Source of the DNA: Methylophaga sp. UBA3192
GTDB taxonomy: Bacteria; Pseudomonadota; Gammaproteobacteria; Nitrosococcales; Methylophagaceae
Direction of reading: 5' to 3'
Length of the DNA stretch: 64,000 nt
Assembly (NCBI GenBank): GCA_002363955.1
Contig: DEXE01000007.1
Span: forward strand, 148,335-212,334
Below, in pieces: positions 6,324 to 16,210 of the stretch; within the stretch, counting starts at the first letter, position 1; each line of letters begins with the position of its first letter. A model generated the notes under the pieces. The model made no database searches, was not told where the DNA came from, and saw nothing but the letters and a program-made list of their open reading frames with translations. The translations under genes and the position numbers were made by a program.

Positions 6324-7766
6324 TTAAGCGGTTCCCCCGACAGTCAAAGCGTCAATTTTCAATGTCGGTTGGCCCACACCGACCGGTACACTTTGTCCTT
6401 CTTTTCCACAGTTACCAATTCCAGAATCCAGTTCAAGATCATCGGCAACCATGCTGATACGATTCATGACTTCCGGACCATTACCTATAAGAGTTGCCCC
6501 TTTCACAGGGCGAGTTACTTTGCCATTTTCAATCAGATAGGCTTCGCTACTGGAAAACACAAATTTCCCAGAAGTTATATCGACCTGGCCGCCGCCAAAA
6601 TTCACGGCATAAATACCTTTTTCGACGGAAGCAATAATTTCTTCGGCCTTATGTTGTCCAGCCAGCATATAAGTATTGGTCATACGTGGCATTGGCAGAT
6701 GGGCGTATGATTCACGTCGACCGTTGCCGGTACTGCGCATGCCCATCAAGCGGGCATTTAATTTATCCTGCATGTACCCAGTCAAGCGGCCATTTTCAAT
6801 TAACGTGGTAAATTCGGTCGGTGTACCTTCATCATCAATTGTCAGCGAGCCACGGCGATCGGATAACGTACCATCATCGACTACAGTACATAAGGAAGAA
6901 GCCACCTGCTCCCCGATTCTGCCAGAAAAGGCTGAGGTGCCACGACGATTAAAATCACCCTCCAACCCATGACCTACTGCTTCATGCAGTAGCACGCCCG
7001 GCCAGCCAGAGGCTAATACCACGGGCATAGAACCAGCTGGCGCATCAACTGCTTCCAGATTAACCAGCGCCTGCCGGACAGCCTCTTTGGCAAATGTGAC
7101 AGCTAAATCATTATCGATAAAGTATTGATAATCCAGACGACGGCCGCCACCGGCACTGCCGCGTTCGCGTCTTCCCTTTGATTCAACGATCACACTGACA
7201 TTCATCCTGATTAACGGTCTGATATCTGCCGCATAGGTGCCGTCACTGGCCGCAATTAAAATATGCTCAAGACTTCCAGCCAAGCTGACGGTGACCTGAT
7301 TAACTCGCGGATCAGCGGCACGCGCATAGGCGTCCGCTTCACGTAACAGATTTAACTTTGTCTGGGTGTCCATTCCCAATATCGGATCAAGATCAGAATA
7401 AAACGGAGATGCATCAACCATCTTGCGCGCATCGACCTGTTTTTGTTGTCCGTGTTTAACCACAGCACTGGCCGCATGAGTCGCCTCCAGAAGCGCTTTC
7501 AGACTCAGGTCATCTGAATAGGCAAACCCGGTTTTTTCGCCGCTGCAAGCCCGGACGCCGACTCCTTGCTCCAGATGATAACCACCATCTTTTATGATGC
7601 CATCATCCATTAACCAGTTTTCGCCTCGCGAACGCTGAAAATACAGATCAGCAAAATCAACACCGGGTCTCATGGTGCTTGATAAAGCCCGCTCAATATC
7701 TGATGTCTGCAACTCTGCTGGCATCAGTATCTGTTGTTCCAATTGGTCAAATATAGGTTTTGTCAT
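6324..7766 (-). CDS. tldD: Metalloprotease subunit TldD
   Basis: Subunit of the cytoplasmic TldD/TldE (PmbA) zinc protease, known for processing microcin B17 and CcdA and for general peptide degradation. The 480-aa length is almost that of E. coli TldD (481). The zinc-binding and catalytic motif LLHEAVGHGLEGD is intact, as is the N-terminal signature FADLYFQRS...GIIKDGGY. I chose the ATG at 7766 because the protein then aligns with known TldD; an upstream start at 7898 would add 44 unrelated residues. TldE is not in the window. The order maf-rng-yhdP-tldD is conserved in gammaproteobacteria. Confidence 0.95.
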   Translation of the reverse strand: MTKPIFDQLEQQILMPAELQTSDIERALSSTMRPGVDFADLYFQRSRGENWLMDDGIIKDGGYHLEQGVGVRACSGEKTGFAYSDDLSLKALLEATHAASAVVKHGQQKQVDARKMVDASPFYSDLDPILGMDTQTKLNLLREADAYARAADPRVNQVTVSLAGSLEHILIAASDGTYAADIRPLIRMNVSVIVESKGRRERGSAGGGRRLDYQYFIDNDLAVTFAKEAVRQALVNLEAVDAPAGSMPVVLASGWPGVLLHEAVGHGLEGDFNRRGTSAFSGRIGEQVASSLCTVVDDGTLSDRRGSLTIDDEGTPTEFTTLIENGRLTGYMQDKLNARLMGMRSTGNGRRESYAHLPMPRMTNTYMLAGQHKAEEIIASVEKGIYAVNFGGGQVDITSGKFVFSSSEAYLIENGKVTRPVKGATLIGNGPEVMNRISMVADDLELDSGIGNCGKEGQSVPVGVGQPTLKIDALTVGGTA

Positions 7767-7984
7767 TACTTTTGGACTATGTGTAAAAAGGACAATCTTA
7801 GCAGATCCAGGGGGGTGTTGATCTTTGATAGCTGTCTCCGTTGAGACTGAAAAAGCGCCAATTAAAGCGGCATGAGTGATGTCAGCCGGTACATCCATGA
7901 CTATCCTCCCGCCGGAACAGGCCCTAGAGTCTTGCCAATGTTTTTCTGGTAGCGCTTTATAAATGTCAATCTAACAAGATGAAA

Positions 7985-10900
7985 CTAAGGTGTTTCCGGT
8001 CGACTCAATGAGAGGTCAGGATCATCCCAGGGACCGGTAAGTCGATAGCGATAACTAATCATATCCACTAAATCCCGGTCAAATAAACGACCCGCAATTC
8101 GGTCAACCAGATAAATCGCTGTTCCTACACCAAGCCCGACGGGCCCACCAGCAACCGCACCGGCAAGTGGCAAGGTGGAAGAAACATTGGGGGTGACCAC
8201 TACTGTTTGATGATAGGTTCTATCAACAATATTGATAGGCCCGGAAACATCAATATTGGCACTTTCACCACGCATTTTGAGGTTATCGGTGACTGCCAGT
8301 CCATTGGCAAACTGGAAATCACCACTGATTTGTCTGAAGGCAAAACCTTTGCCAAAAAAATCACTGAAATCCAGGGACAAACGCCGTGGAATAGCGGCAA
8401 AACTCATTAAACCAAAGATCCGTCCAGCGGCACCTGGCTCTACATCGACCAGTTGACCATTATTGACTTGAAGGTTCAAGTCACCCTGTAATGCTGCCAG
8501 AGAGAGGTTTAATGGTTCATCTGGCCAGCTGAACTGTCCTTTAACCTCGACCTGATTCGCCTCAATGGCAGGCTGATACCCCAGATCCAAAAACAAACCG
8601 GCCAGGTCGTTACTGGTAAGTTGCAAGTTTAACTGACTGTTATCAGCAAGCTCATTTTTTTGCCAAACCCCATCCAGATTTGCCTGCAATACGGCTGATT
8701 GCAGACTGGCACTTTCCAATACCCAACGTTGGCCCTGTTGAATAGCTCGCGCTTGCACTCTGCCCAGCTGCATTCCATCCACTGTCAAATTATCAATATT
8801 TAACTGAAAGCTTGGCCATAAATCAGAGCTGAATTTTTTACGATCTGACGTTTCATTAGAGGCTGCTGGTAATTGAAGATCCACAAAATCAAAATGCAGC
8901 GTCGGTAATAAAGCAGAATCCATTGGCCAGCGAATATTGCCCCGCATTTGTCTCGACTGGATTTCCAGCTGCCAGATTTGATTCCTCTGAAACGCTTTTG
9001 ATTGAACATCATTAAGCACCCACTGATTAAACTGCAGATTATCAACCGCCAGCTCTATTTCAACTGCAGGCCAGTTATCATTATTTGTCTCAGGTAAGTC
9101 TTTCAGCCATTTCTGTTGCCATTGCGTCCAATCCGATATTGATAAATCGTTGAGTCGAGCTTTGAAGCGAATACCCGTTGCCGGCAGCTCTGGCTCCGGT
9201 AAACCAATAGTTATTTCAGCTCTTGTGGCATCCCCAGTTTGCCAGACGGCTTTTACAACATCGTCATAATTCAGGTGAAATAGCGGCCGCTGTTGGGTAT
9301 CTTCCATCAATTCAACGCTGATCAAACGGCTATCAGCCGCCTTTTTCCCAATAGGCTCTGGGGCATCAATGGTTATTCCAGCCAAATCCGAAGTCACACG
9401 AATATCGGTCTCAAAATCGCCCATAGATTTTTCCCGAATTTCGATATCAGCCTGATAACGGGTGGTACCACGCACAAACTCAGGCATATTTTTTTGCCAC
9501 AGCCCCTCTAGCTGCTGACTATCGACTTCGCCTTTCGCTGTTACCAAGGTTGATTCAGCCTGGGGGGTAACATCAATGAGGGTTGGTTTGGTAAAAATAT
9601 TTGCATTAATGGCTTCCGCATTCACACCATCATTATTAAAGAATAAACGTCCTTTGATATCTTTAATTGGCATCTCAGGCATAGCCGCCAAACTGAGTTG
9701 ACTGCTTTCAAAACTGAGATGACCATTAACATCTGTTGCATTGGGTTCAAGCAATGGAATTTTCAGATTTAAGACAATGTTGCTATTGCCCTGAGCCGAT
9801 ACCCAATCGGTAATATCACCATAGCGTGGGCTAAGCGGACTGTTCTGCAAGAAATTCAGTGCATTCTGAGTAGTACCCGATAACAAGCCCGTCAAATCCA
9901 AAACAGGCTTACCAGCATAAATATTGTTAATGACCGCACTGACATCAACAAAATCAAACCCGGCTATTCTCCCTGACTTGGGCAAAATATCCAGCTTGTT
10001 AGCACTGCTGACGACTTGACCGGCAATACTTTCCAACGCCGGCCAGCCTTCCCCGTAATCCAGTCCAACATCAACAACATTCAGGGTAAATTCGAATACA
10101 TTTGCAGAATCATCAGCGGTAAATGGAAACTCAGCTAAATTGCCTTTTAATGTAAAGTTTCCACTTTCAATTTGTCCGCTGGTATAAGCATCTTCAGCCC
10201 ATTCAAGATAATCAGGGTCCAAAATCGAACGGGGCACATAACTCAACCAGCTGGCAACAGCCACATCGAGCATTTGCAGATCTATATCGGCGAGAGTGGC
10301 ATCAGATTGACTTACCAGGCCAATCTTGCCCCGGAAAGTAAGATCATTGTTCCAGATATTCAATTCTGTCAGTTGAATCTGCCAGTTCTGTTCGGCACCG
10401 GTCCAGTCCACGCTGGCTTCGACTACATCAAAGTAAATCGGCTCCGGCAGCCAGGTTGGGGCATACAACGTGAGATCACGGCTGTTAATCATTAGCTGTG
10501 TTGAAAGCGGATTCCAGTCAAGTTGCAAACTCAGTCCCGACACACCCGGCCATTCATCCACTGGTAAGCTGGCAAACTCATCCACTATCAACTTTGCCGA
10601 TTGCAGCTCGTTATTATTCCATGAAAGCTGAATGTCGCGGATATCTCCCGCAGGTTGATATTGAGTCAGTATCGGCGGTGAACTCTCGCTGAGTAGGGCC
10701 AGGGTGGTCAAATCACTAAGCCGCAGAAAACTGCTTTGAGCGATCCAGCCTTTCATCTTTGAATACTGCAGATTTATCATCGACTGTGGCCAACTATCGC
10801 CTGCGACGGTCAACTGAACAGGATCGGCATTTAATTGCCAGGCAGCAGCATCACCCTGCCAGCTGAATTGTCCGGACATGTGATCAATGTCTAACGATTC

Positions 10901-11788
10901 AATTTCAGGCTTGTTCAGGTTTTCCAGACTGACATCGGTGAGCTGAACTTGGCCTTGCCATTGTTTTTTCAGTATCGATCCGGTATCTAATCTGAGATCT
11001 GCACGGCCGCGCGTCACTGAAATGGTATCGAATTGTTGGCTCTGAAAAATAGCAGCCAATTGCAATTGTCTGGCATCGAGCTGATTAACTTGCCAGTTGG
11101 CTATTCCAGCCGAATTTAACTCCGCCTCTATTGTGAAATTCAGCTGCTCTCCTAAATGGTGTGGCAAGGTGATATCACCTATCAAATTAGATTTGTTATT
11201 GTGAATCAATGCCAGTTGATTCAATTCATAAAGGCCACTCAGCTGTGGCTGTAACTGATCGTCGAATTGAATTTCGGCCGATAACAATTCAATATCCCGC
11301 CAGGATCGCAATTGCTCAAACCATTCAATTTGAGAATCATCAAAATCCTGTTCTAACGATTTACCTTGCAAACCAATAAGGCTGAAACCACCTTCAGATG
11401 AACGCTGAATCCCCAGTTTCAGCCCGGATATACGTGCCGAATCAACCACCAATTGCCGTTGTTGCAGACTCGCAATCAGATCCAGACCAATGTATAGCTC
11501 ATCAGCAACAAACAATTCACCGATATCAGGTTTAACCTGCATCACAGCAATATCAGTCACCATCAGTTTGGGAAACAGATCGAACCAGTAGAGTCCCGCT
11601 TCCCCGATCTGAATCGGATAGCCGGTTTTTTCACTGGCCCAGGCGGCAATTTCGTCTTTACGATCCGCTATTGCACTGGATAACCAGTAAGCCAGCCCCA
11701 GTGCCACCAGCATTACTACCACAATCAAGGCCGTAATATTGGTAATTTGTCTGCCAGCGATACGCAGGCTACGATGAAATAGCGGCAT
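7985..11788 (-). CDS. yhdP: AsmA-like phospholipid transport protein YhdP
   Basis: A 1267-aa envelope protein of the TamB/AsmA/YhdP group, which bridge the periplasm as hydrophobic beta-grooves and carry phospholipid to the outer membrane. One N-terminal membrane anchor is visible (ITALIVVVMLVALGLAYWL, about 19-37); the rest is long beta-rich periplasmic repeat sequence, ending with a region containing Gly-rich hydrophobic GAVAGGPVGLGVGTAIYL near 1215. The length matches E. coli YhdP (about 1266). It starts 2 bases after the rng stop, so the two are translationally linked. Confidence 0.93.
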   Translation of the reverse strand: MPLFHRSLRIAGRQITNITALIVVVMLVALGLAYWLSSAIADRKDEIAAWASEKTGYPIQIGEAGLYWFDLFPKLMVTDIAVMQVKPDIGELFVADELYIGLDLIASLQQRQLVVDSARISGLKLGIQRSSEGGFSLIGLQGKSLEQDFDDSQIEWFEQLRSWRDIELLSAEIQFDDQLQPQLSGLYELNQLALIHNNKSNLIGDITLPHHLGEQLNFTIEAELNSAGIANWQVNQLDARQLQLAAIFQSQQFDTISVTRGRADLRLDTGSILKKQWQGQVQLTDVSLENLNKPEIESLDIDHMSGQFSWQGDAAAWQLNADPVQLTVAGDSWPQSMINLQYSKMKGWIAQSSFLRLSDLTTLALLSESSPPILTQYQPAGDIRDIQLSWNNNELQSAKLIVDEFASLPVDEWPGVSGLSLQLDWNPLSTQLMINSRDLTLYAPTWLPEPIYFDVVEASVDWTGAEQNWQIQLTELNIWNNDLTFRGKIGLVSQSDATLADIDLQMLDVAVASWLSYVPRSILDPDYLEWAEDAYTSGQIESGNFTLKGNLAEFPFTADDSANVFEFTLNVVDVGLDYGEGWPALESIAGQVVSSANKLDILPKSGRIAGFDFVDVSAVINNIYAGKPVLDLTGLLSGTTQNALNFLQNSPLSPRYGDITDWVSAQGNSNIVLNLKIPLLEPNATDVNGHLSFESSQLSLAAMPEMPIKDIKGRLFFNNDGVNAEAINANIFTKPTLIDVTPQAESTLVTAKGEVDSQQLEGLWQKNMPEFVRGTTRYQADIEIREKSMGDFETDIRVTSDLAGITIDAPEPIGKKAADSRLISVELMEDTQQRPLFHLNYDDVVKAVWQTGDATRAEITIGLPEPELPATGIRFKARLNDLSISDWTQWQQKWLKDLPETNNDNWPAVEIELAVDNLQFNQWVLNDVQSKAFQRNQIWQLEIQSRQMRGNIRWPMDSALLPTLHFDFVDLQLPAASNETSDRKKFSSDLWPSFQLNIDNLTVDGMQLGRVQARAIQQGQRWVLESASLQSAVLQANLDGVWQKNELADNSQLNLQLTSNDLAGLFLDLGYQPAIEANQVEVKGQFSWPDEPLNLSLAALQGDLNLQVNNGQLVDVEPGAAGRIFGLMSFAAIPRRLSLDFSDFFGKGFAFRQISGDFQFANGLAVTDNLKMRGESANIDVSGPINIVDRTYHQTVVVTPNVSSTLPLAGAVAGGPVGLGVGTAIYLVDRIAGRLFDRDLVDMISYRYRLTGPWDDPDLSLSRPETP

Positions 11789-11790
11789 GG

Positions 11791-13263
11791 CTACATCAAC
11801 ACCACGTTAAATTGTTCACGACCATACTGAGGCTCACATTGAAACAGAATCGGCTTACCAATAAACTGTTCTAATTCCGCGACTTTAGTGGAATCTTCAT
11901 CATTAAGTCGATCAATCACATCCTGAGAGGCCAGCACCAGAAACTGTTTGGACTCATACTGACGAGACTCACGCAGGATTTCACGAAAAATTTCATAGCA
12001 AACCGTTTCAACGTTTTTGGTATATCCACGTCCATCGCAACATGGACAGGGTTCACAGAGGATATGTCCAAGACTTTCACGGGTGCGTTTACGAGTCATT
12101 TCAACCAGCCCAAGCTCTGAAACAGCGCAGATATTATGTTTGGCGCGATCCAGCTGCATGGCTTTTTCCAGCGTCCGTAATACCTGATCGCGGTGGCTGA
12201 TTTCTTCCATATCAATAAAATCAATAATGATAATGCCGCCCAGGTTACGAACCCGTAACTGCCGGGCTATGGCCTGTGCCGCCTCCAGATTGGTTTTAAA
12301 GATGGTTTCTTCGAGATTTTTATGGCCAACAAAACCGCCGGTGTTCACATCAACCGTGGTCATCGCTTCGGTTTGATCGAATATCACATAACCACCTGAT
12401 TTCAAAGGCACCTTACGATCAAGCGCCTTCTGAATCTCATCTTCTACGCCAAATAAATCAAATAAAGGACGGTCGCCCCGATAATGCTCCAATCTGACGA
12501 CACACTCAGGCATAAAGCTTTCTGCAAATTGCTGTGCCTCTCTGAAGGTTTCAGCAGCATCAATTCGAATACGTTCAATTTCCGGTGAAAAGAGGTCGCG
12601 CAGAGCTCTTAAGGTTAACGGTAAATCCTGGTACAGGGCTTCACCGCATTGAGTTGTTGCTACCCGCTGACGTAATTTTCCCCACAGGCGATGCAAAAAT
12701 TCCAGATCGGTGCTTAACTCTGCATCGCTCACTCCTTCTGCTGCTGTTCGCAGAATATAACCACCCTGCTGTTCAGCCAACAGTTCGGATAAACAGTGTT
12801 TCAGTCGCTCCCGCTCTGCTTCCCCTTCAATTTTCAGGGATATACCAATGCCTTCTGCTTCTGGCATATAGACCAAATAGCGTGACGAGGCCGATAATTG
12901 CGTGGTTAAACGCGCCCCTTTACTGCCCATCGGATCTTTGATGACCTGCACTAACAGTTCATCACCTTCACGTAACAGGCTGGTAATCGGCGGAGTAATA
13001 CGCGGCGCTTCTTTTAAATCACCAGATTGTCCCTTGGGGATCGAAATATCAGAAGCATGCAAAAACGCTGCACGCGATAAACCGATTTCGACAAAAGCGG
13101 CCTGCATACCAGGTAACACGCGACAGACTTTTCCTTTGTAAATATTACCAACCAGACCACGATGTTCATTACGTTCAATGAAGACTTCCTGCAATACCCC
13201 GTTTTCCACCACAGCTGCACGGGTTTCGCTTGGCGTAACATTAATCAGAATTTCACTGCTCAT
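11791..13263 (-). CDS. rng: Ribonuclease G
   Basis: Endoribonuclease of the RNase E/G family; matures the 5' end of 16S rRNA and helps mRNA turnover. The 490-aa protein has an S1 domain (NIYKGKVCRVLPGMQAAFV, about 38-56), an RNase H-like and DNase I-like catalytic core with the metal-binding aspartates in TTVDVNTGGF and IIIDFIDM, and a zinc-link CEPCPCCDGRG. It lacks the long C-terminal degradosome arm of RNase E. The ATG at 13263 is preferred over the GTG at 13269 because it gives the family N terminus (M-S-S-E-I-L-I-N-V-T-P) and an upstream AGGTAG is present. It overlaps maf by 11 bases. Confidence 0.96.
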   Translation of the reverse strand: MSSEILINVTPSETRAAVVENGVLQEVFIERNEHRGLVGNIYKGKVCRVLPGMQAAFVEIGLSRAAFLHASDISIPKGQSGDLKEAPRITPPITSLLREGDELLVQVIKDPMGSKGARLTTQLSASSRYLVYMPEAEGIGISLKIEGEAERERLKHCLSELLAEQQGGYILRTAAEGVSDAELSTDLEFLHRLWGKLRQRVATTQCGEALYQDLPLTLRALRDLFSPEIERIRIDAAETFREAQQFAESFMPECVVRLEHYRGDRPLFDLFGVEDEIQKALDRKVPLKSGGYVIFDQTEAMTTVDVNTGGFVGHKNLEETIFKTNLEAAQAIARQLRVRNLGGIIIIDFIDMEEISHRDQVLRTLEKAMQLDRAKHNICAVSELGLVEMTRKRTRESLGHILCEPCPCCDGRGYTKNVETVCYEIFREILRESRQYESKQFLVLASQDVIDRLNDEDSTKVAELEQFIGKPILFQCEPQYGREQFNVVLM

Positions 13264-13840
13264 GAACACTATCTACCTGTTGTAAAAGCTGACGGGTTTC
13301 AAATAGAGGCAGCCCCATCACGCCGGAATAACTACCGTTGATATTTTCAATAAACATAGCAGCTAAGCCTTGAACAGCATATCCTCCTGCCTTATCTTTA
13401 CCTTCGCCAGTGTCAACATACCACTCAATTTCAGCAGCGGTCAGCGTTTTAAAACGCACTTGACTCACCTGCAGACTTAACCATTTCTGCTGTTGCCAGA
13501 CGATCGCTACAGCACTCATGACCTGATGCTCGATACCGGATAATTGCGATAAAAATTCTCTGGCCTGTTGCGGGCTTTCAGGCTTGCCAAGAATATCCTG
13601 TGAAGGCAATACCACAGCAGTATCTGCGCCAATTACCGGACGCCAGTCAGCTTGTAATGTTTGCCAGCCAGCACGCGCTTTTGCCAGGGCAATGCGTCTG
13701 ACGTAAGCCGAAGGCAATTCTGCCGTTAAAACGGATTCATCAACAGCAACATTCAGTACTGAAAAATCGACCCCGATTTGTGTCAGGAGTTCTCTGCGGC
13801 GAGGCGAAGCAGATGCCAGATAAACTGCGGGAAAGTTCAT
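13253..13840 (-). CDS. maf: Maf nucleotide pyrophosphatase (YhdE type)
   Basis: House-cleaning pyrophosphatase that hydrolyses dTTP/UTP-type or modified nucleotides. The 195-aa product has the signature ASASPRRRELL, the catalytic Asp in GADTAVV, and KAGGYAVQG, with KDKAGGYAVQG resembling the dTTPase YhdE subgroup. The ATG overlaps the rlmH stop as ATGA; longer upstream starts would lie within rlmH and lack homology. Position between rlmH and rng is typical. Confidence 0.93.
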   Translation of the reverse strand: MNFPAVYLASASPRRRELLTQIGVDFSVLNVAVDESVLTAELPSAYVRRIALAKARAGWQTLQADWRPVIGADTAVVLPSQDILGKPESPQQAREFLSQLSGIEHQVMSAVAIVWQQQKWLSLQVSQVRFKTLTAAEIEWYVDTGEGKDKAGGYAVQGLAAMFIENINGSYSGVMGLPLFETRQLLQQVDSVHEQ

Positions 13841-14307
13841 GCGCGATGATAGGGATGATTTTGCAGAACCGTCCAGGCCCGATAGAGCTGCTCTGCAACC
13901 ATGATACGTACTAAGGGATGAGGCAACGTCAAACTCGATAGTGACCAATGTTGATCGGCACGCTGTTGACATTCACGGGCCAGACCGTCAGGACCACCAA
14001 TCAATAAACTGACATCACGCCCAGAGGCTTGCCAGTTTTTCAATTGATCTGCTAACTGTTCTGTCGACCAGTTACGACCGCCGACTTCCAGCGCAACAAC
14101 ATGATCATTTTCAGGTAAGGCAGTCATTATCCGTTTGCCTTCTTCCTGCATCCATTGACCCACACTACCGGACTTACCTCGTTTTGCAGGTGCAATTTCC
14201 TGCAAAACAAGCTGGCATTCACGTGGCATTCGCCGGGAATATTCGTTATACCCCTCGGTTACCCACTGTGGCATCTTCTGGCCAACAGCGAGCAAATTCA
14301 GTTTCAT
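13837..14307 (-). CDS. rlmH: 23S rRNA pseudouridine-1915 N3-methyltransferase RlmH
   Basis: SPOUT-fold methyltransferase that modifies pseudouridine 1915 in helix 69 of 23S rRNA on assembled 70S ribosomes. The 156-aa length matches E. coli RlmH (155). The knot region is visible in LLIGGPDGL and the C-terminal LSSLTLPHPLVRIMVAEQLYRA. It overlaps rsfS upstream by 4 bases (ATGA) and maf downstream by 4 bases. Confidence 0.96.
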   Translation of the reverse strand: MKLNLLAVGQKMPQWVTEGYNEYSRRMPRECQLVLQEIAPAKRGKSGSVGQWMQEEGKRIMTALPENDHVVALEVGGRNWSTEQLADQLKNWQASGRDVSLLIGGPDGLARECQQRADQHWSLSSLTLPHPLVRIMVAEQLYRAWTVLQNHPYHRA

Positions 14308-14660
14308 TCACCATCAGCCGAAGCACTTTGCGTGACTTCAGCGACAGACCATAACTTTTCCAGATTGTAGATCGCTCTGGTTTGCGGGGTCATGATATGC
14401 GCGATCACATCGCCCAAATCAACCAATGCCCACTCACCAATGTCTTCCCCTTCCATCCCCAGCGGTTGTACACCGGCGGCTTTTGCCTGAGCTGATACCT
14501 CGTTAGCCAGAGCTTTTACCTGCCTGGTAGATTTACCGGTGGCGATTATCATCACATCGGTGACATCGGTCATACCGGTCACATCCAGCACGGTAATATC
14601 TTCCGCTTTAATATCTTCCAGTGCATCTATTACTAATAATTTCAGTTGTTCTGCCTTCAT
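14304..14660 (-). CDS. rsfS: Ribosomal silencing factor RsfS
   Basis: Binds ribosomal protein L14 and blocks subunit joining when nutrients are scarce. The 118-aa protein carries the family signature region VTDVMIIATGKSTRQVKAL and PLGMEGEDIGEWALVDLGDV. The ATG at 14660 has GGAG five bases upstream; a GTG two codons earlier would overlap that GGAG and is less likely. The rsfS-rlmH pair is conserved and usually follows nadD. Confidence 0.95.
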   Translation of the reverse strand: MKAEQLKLLVIDALEDIKAEDITVLDVTGMTDVTDVMIIATGKSTRQVKALANEVSAQAKAAGVQPLGMEGEDIGEWALVDLGDVIAHIMTPQTRAIYNLEKLWSVAEVTQSASADGE

Positions 14661-14693
14661 GGGCACTCCAATAAATAAATTTGTAGATTAAGT

Positions 14694-15545
14694 TTAACGT
14701 ATGTCGACCTGTGCGTCTGTGGCTGATTCATTCAAGCCGCCTGTCTGCATTGCCGGAAACCATTGACTGGTTTTTCCGGCTACAAAATAGGCTGTCAGCC
14801 CAACCCACTCACGCCAGGCCGGCTCAAGTTTTTCCAATTGGTCAAACACAGCGAAATCTAATCGACGTGAATCCCCTGTCTGGCTCCGATAATCGACCGG
14901 ATAGGGCAACACATTAATGCCTTGTTTATTTGCAATACCGATTGATCGTGGCATGTGATAAGCCGAGGTAACCAACAGATACTGACCATGCCGTTGGGGT
15001 AATACCGTTTTTAACATCTGAAAATTTTCATACGTATTGCGTGACTGAGACTCAATAATCAGCCGCTTTTCATCAATCCCTACCATCGTCAGCAACTGAT
15101 GACTCAGCTGCGCAGGTGTTGTGCCTGCATCAAAAAAAAGTAAATTATGACCACCGGTGAAAATAACCGGACTACCTGGATAACGTGCGGCTAAATAGGC
15201 CGCACCAAAGTAACGATCACTGGCTTGTCCTACCTGTGGCTGCTGCCAGCTGATCGTGCTTTTTATATCTTCACCACCACCCAGAACAATAATGCCATCG
15301 ATATCATCGGGTAGCTGTAGTGGTTGGCTGATACGGGCTTCTAATGGATAGATTAACCAGTCGCCGACCGGTAATAACATCAGGCTTAAACTGAACAACA
15401 TCGCTGGAAACAGAAATCGCAAAGCAATTCTTCGATAACCCAAAATCAGCAACAATGTGCCGAACACCAACAGTATATTCAGCAGCATTACCGGACTAAG
15501 CACGGCCCAAGCCAATTTAGAAATAACAAAGAATAACTGATCCAT
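14694..15545 (-). CDS. ElyC/SanA/YdcF-family membrane protein (DUF218)
   Basis: A 283-aa inner-membrane protein of the DUF218 family, to which the envelope biogenesis factor ElyC belongs. Two membrane helices lie in the first 60 residues, then a cytoplasmic or periplasmic domain with IIVLGGGEDIK, PVIFTGGHN and ESQSRNTYENF, the conserved family motifs. It starts with TGATG coupling to the nadD stop. E. coli ElyC affects peptidoglycan and polyprenyl carrier metabolism; the exact activity here is unknown. It sits as an insertion between nadD and rsfS, which are often adjacent. Confidence 0.85.
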   Translation of the reverse strand: MDQLFFVISKLAWAVLSPVMLLNILLVFGTLLLILGYRRIALRFLFPAMLFSLSLMLLPVGDWLIYPLEARISQPLQLPDDIDGIIVLGGGEDIKSTISWQQPQVGQASDRYFGAAYLAARYPGSPVIFTGGHNLLFFDAGTTPAQLSHQLLTMVGIDEKRLIIESQSRNTYENFQMLKTVLPQRHGQYLLVTSAYHMPRSIGIANKQGINVLPYPVDYRSQTGDSRRLDFAVFDQLEKLEPAWREWVGLTAYFVAGKTSQWFPAMQTGGLNESATDAQVDIR

Positions 15546-16210
15546 CAATTAATGCTGACATTTGAACGATACAGACCTAATTGTTCAATCACCGCTATCA
15601 CCGATTCAGGGAGCAGAAAGTTGACAGGATGACCGGCCACTAAATCTTCACGGATTTGCGTGGCAGAAATCGCTAGTGGTGTCACGGTCAGTGGCCAGAT
15701 TTTGCCTGCCAGAAGTTGACGGTCTGCTGCTTGAGCCAGGTTGCGCACGTAGCAGTTTTGCAGTTCTCCCGGCAAATCCAGAGTTTCCTCCGGGCGTTGG
15801 ACGACAACGATATGTGCCAGCGGCAAAATCTGCTGCCAACGGGACCAACTCGCTAAACCATGAAAAGCATCTGTTCCCAATATAAGAAACAATGGGGTAT
15901 GCGGAAGCTCTTCACGCAAGCTAAGTAAAGTATCCACCGTGAATGAAGGGCCATCTCGTTGCAGTTCACGATCATCAACAATTAATTGCTCAACAGATTT
16001 GACTGCCAGTTCCAGCATTAAACGCCGGACTTCTGCACTGGCCATTGTCGCCTGCCGATGTGGCGGCACCGCACAGGGAATCAGACGCACATGATTCAGA
16101 CTGAGCTGCTGGCAAACTTCCAAAGCCGAACGTAAATGTCCGAAATGTACCGGATCAAACGTACCGCCTAAAATGCCAATCGCATCGGATTTATTTTCTG
16201 ACTTGACCAC
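15545..16210 (-). CDS. nadD: Nicotinate-nucleotide adenylyltransferase
   Basis: Converts nicotinate mononucleotide and ATP to deamido-NAD, a step of NAD synthesis. The 221-aa product has the nucleotidyltransferase signature GGTFDPVHFGHL with the HxGH-type motif, and ISATQIREDL (the ISSTxxR motif) near the C terminus. Start is GTG; no ATG lies before the signature. It overlaps proA by 20 bases. Confidence 0.95.
   Translation of the reverse strand: MVKSENKSDAIGILGGTFDPVHFGHLRSALEVCQQLSLNHVRLIPCAVPPHRQATMASAEVRRLMLELAVKSVEQLIVDDRELQRDGPSFTVDTLLSLREELPHTPLFLILGTDAFHGLASWSRWQQILPLAHIVVVQRPEETLDLPGELQNCYVRNLAQAADRQLLAGKIWPLTVTPLAISATQIREDLVAGHPVNFLLPESVIAVIEQLGLYRSNVSIN

Noticed and set aside
7767..7898. 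44-residue N-terminal extension of TldD
   Set aside because: It has no similarity to TldD, and the ATG at 7766 gives the usual length.
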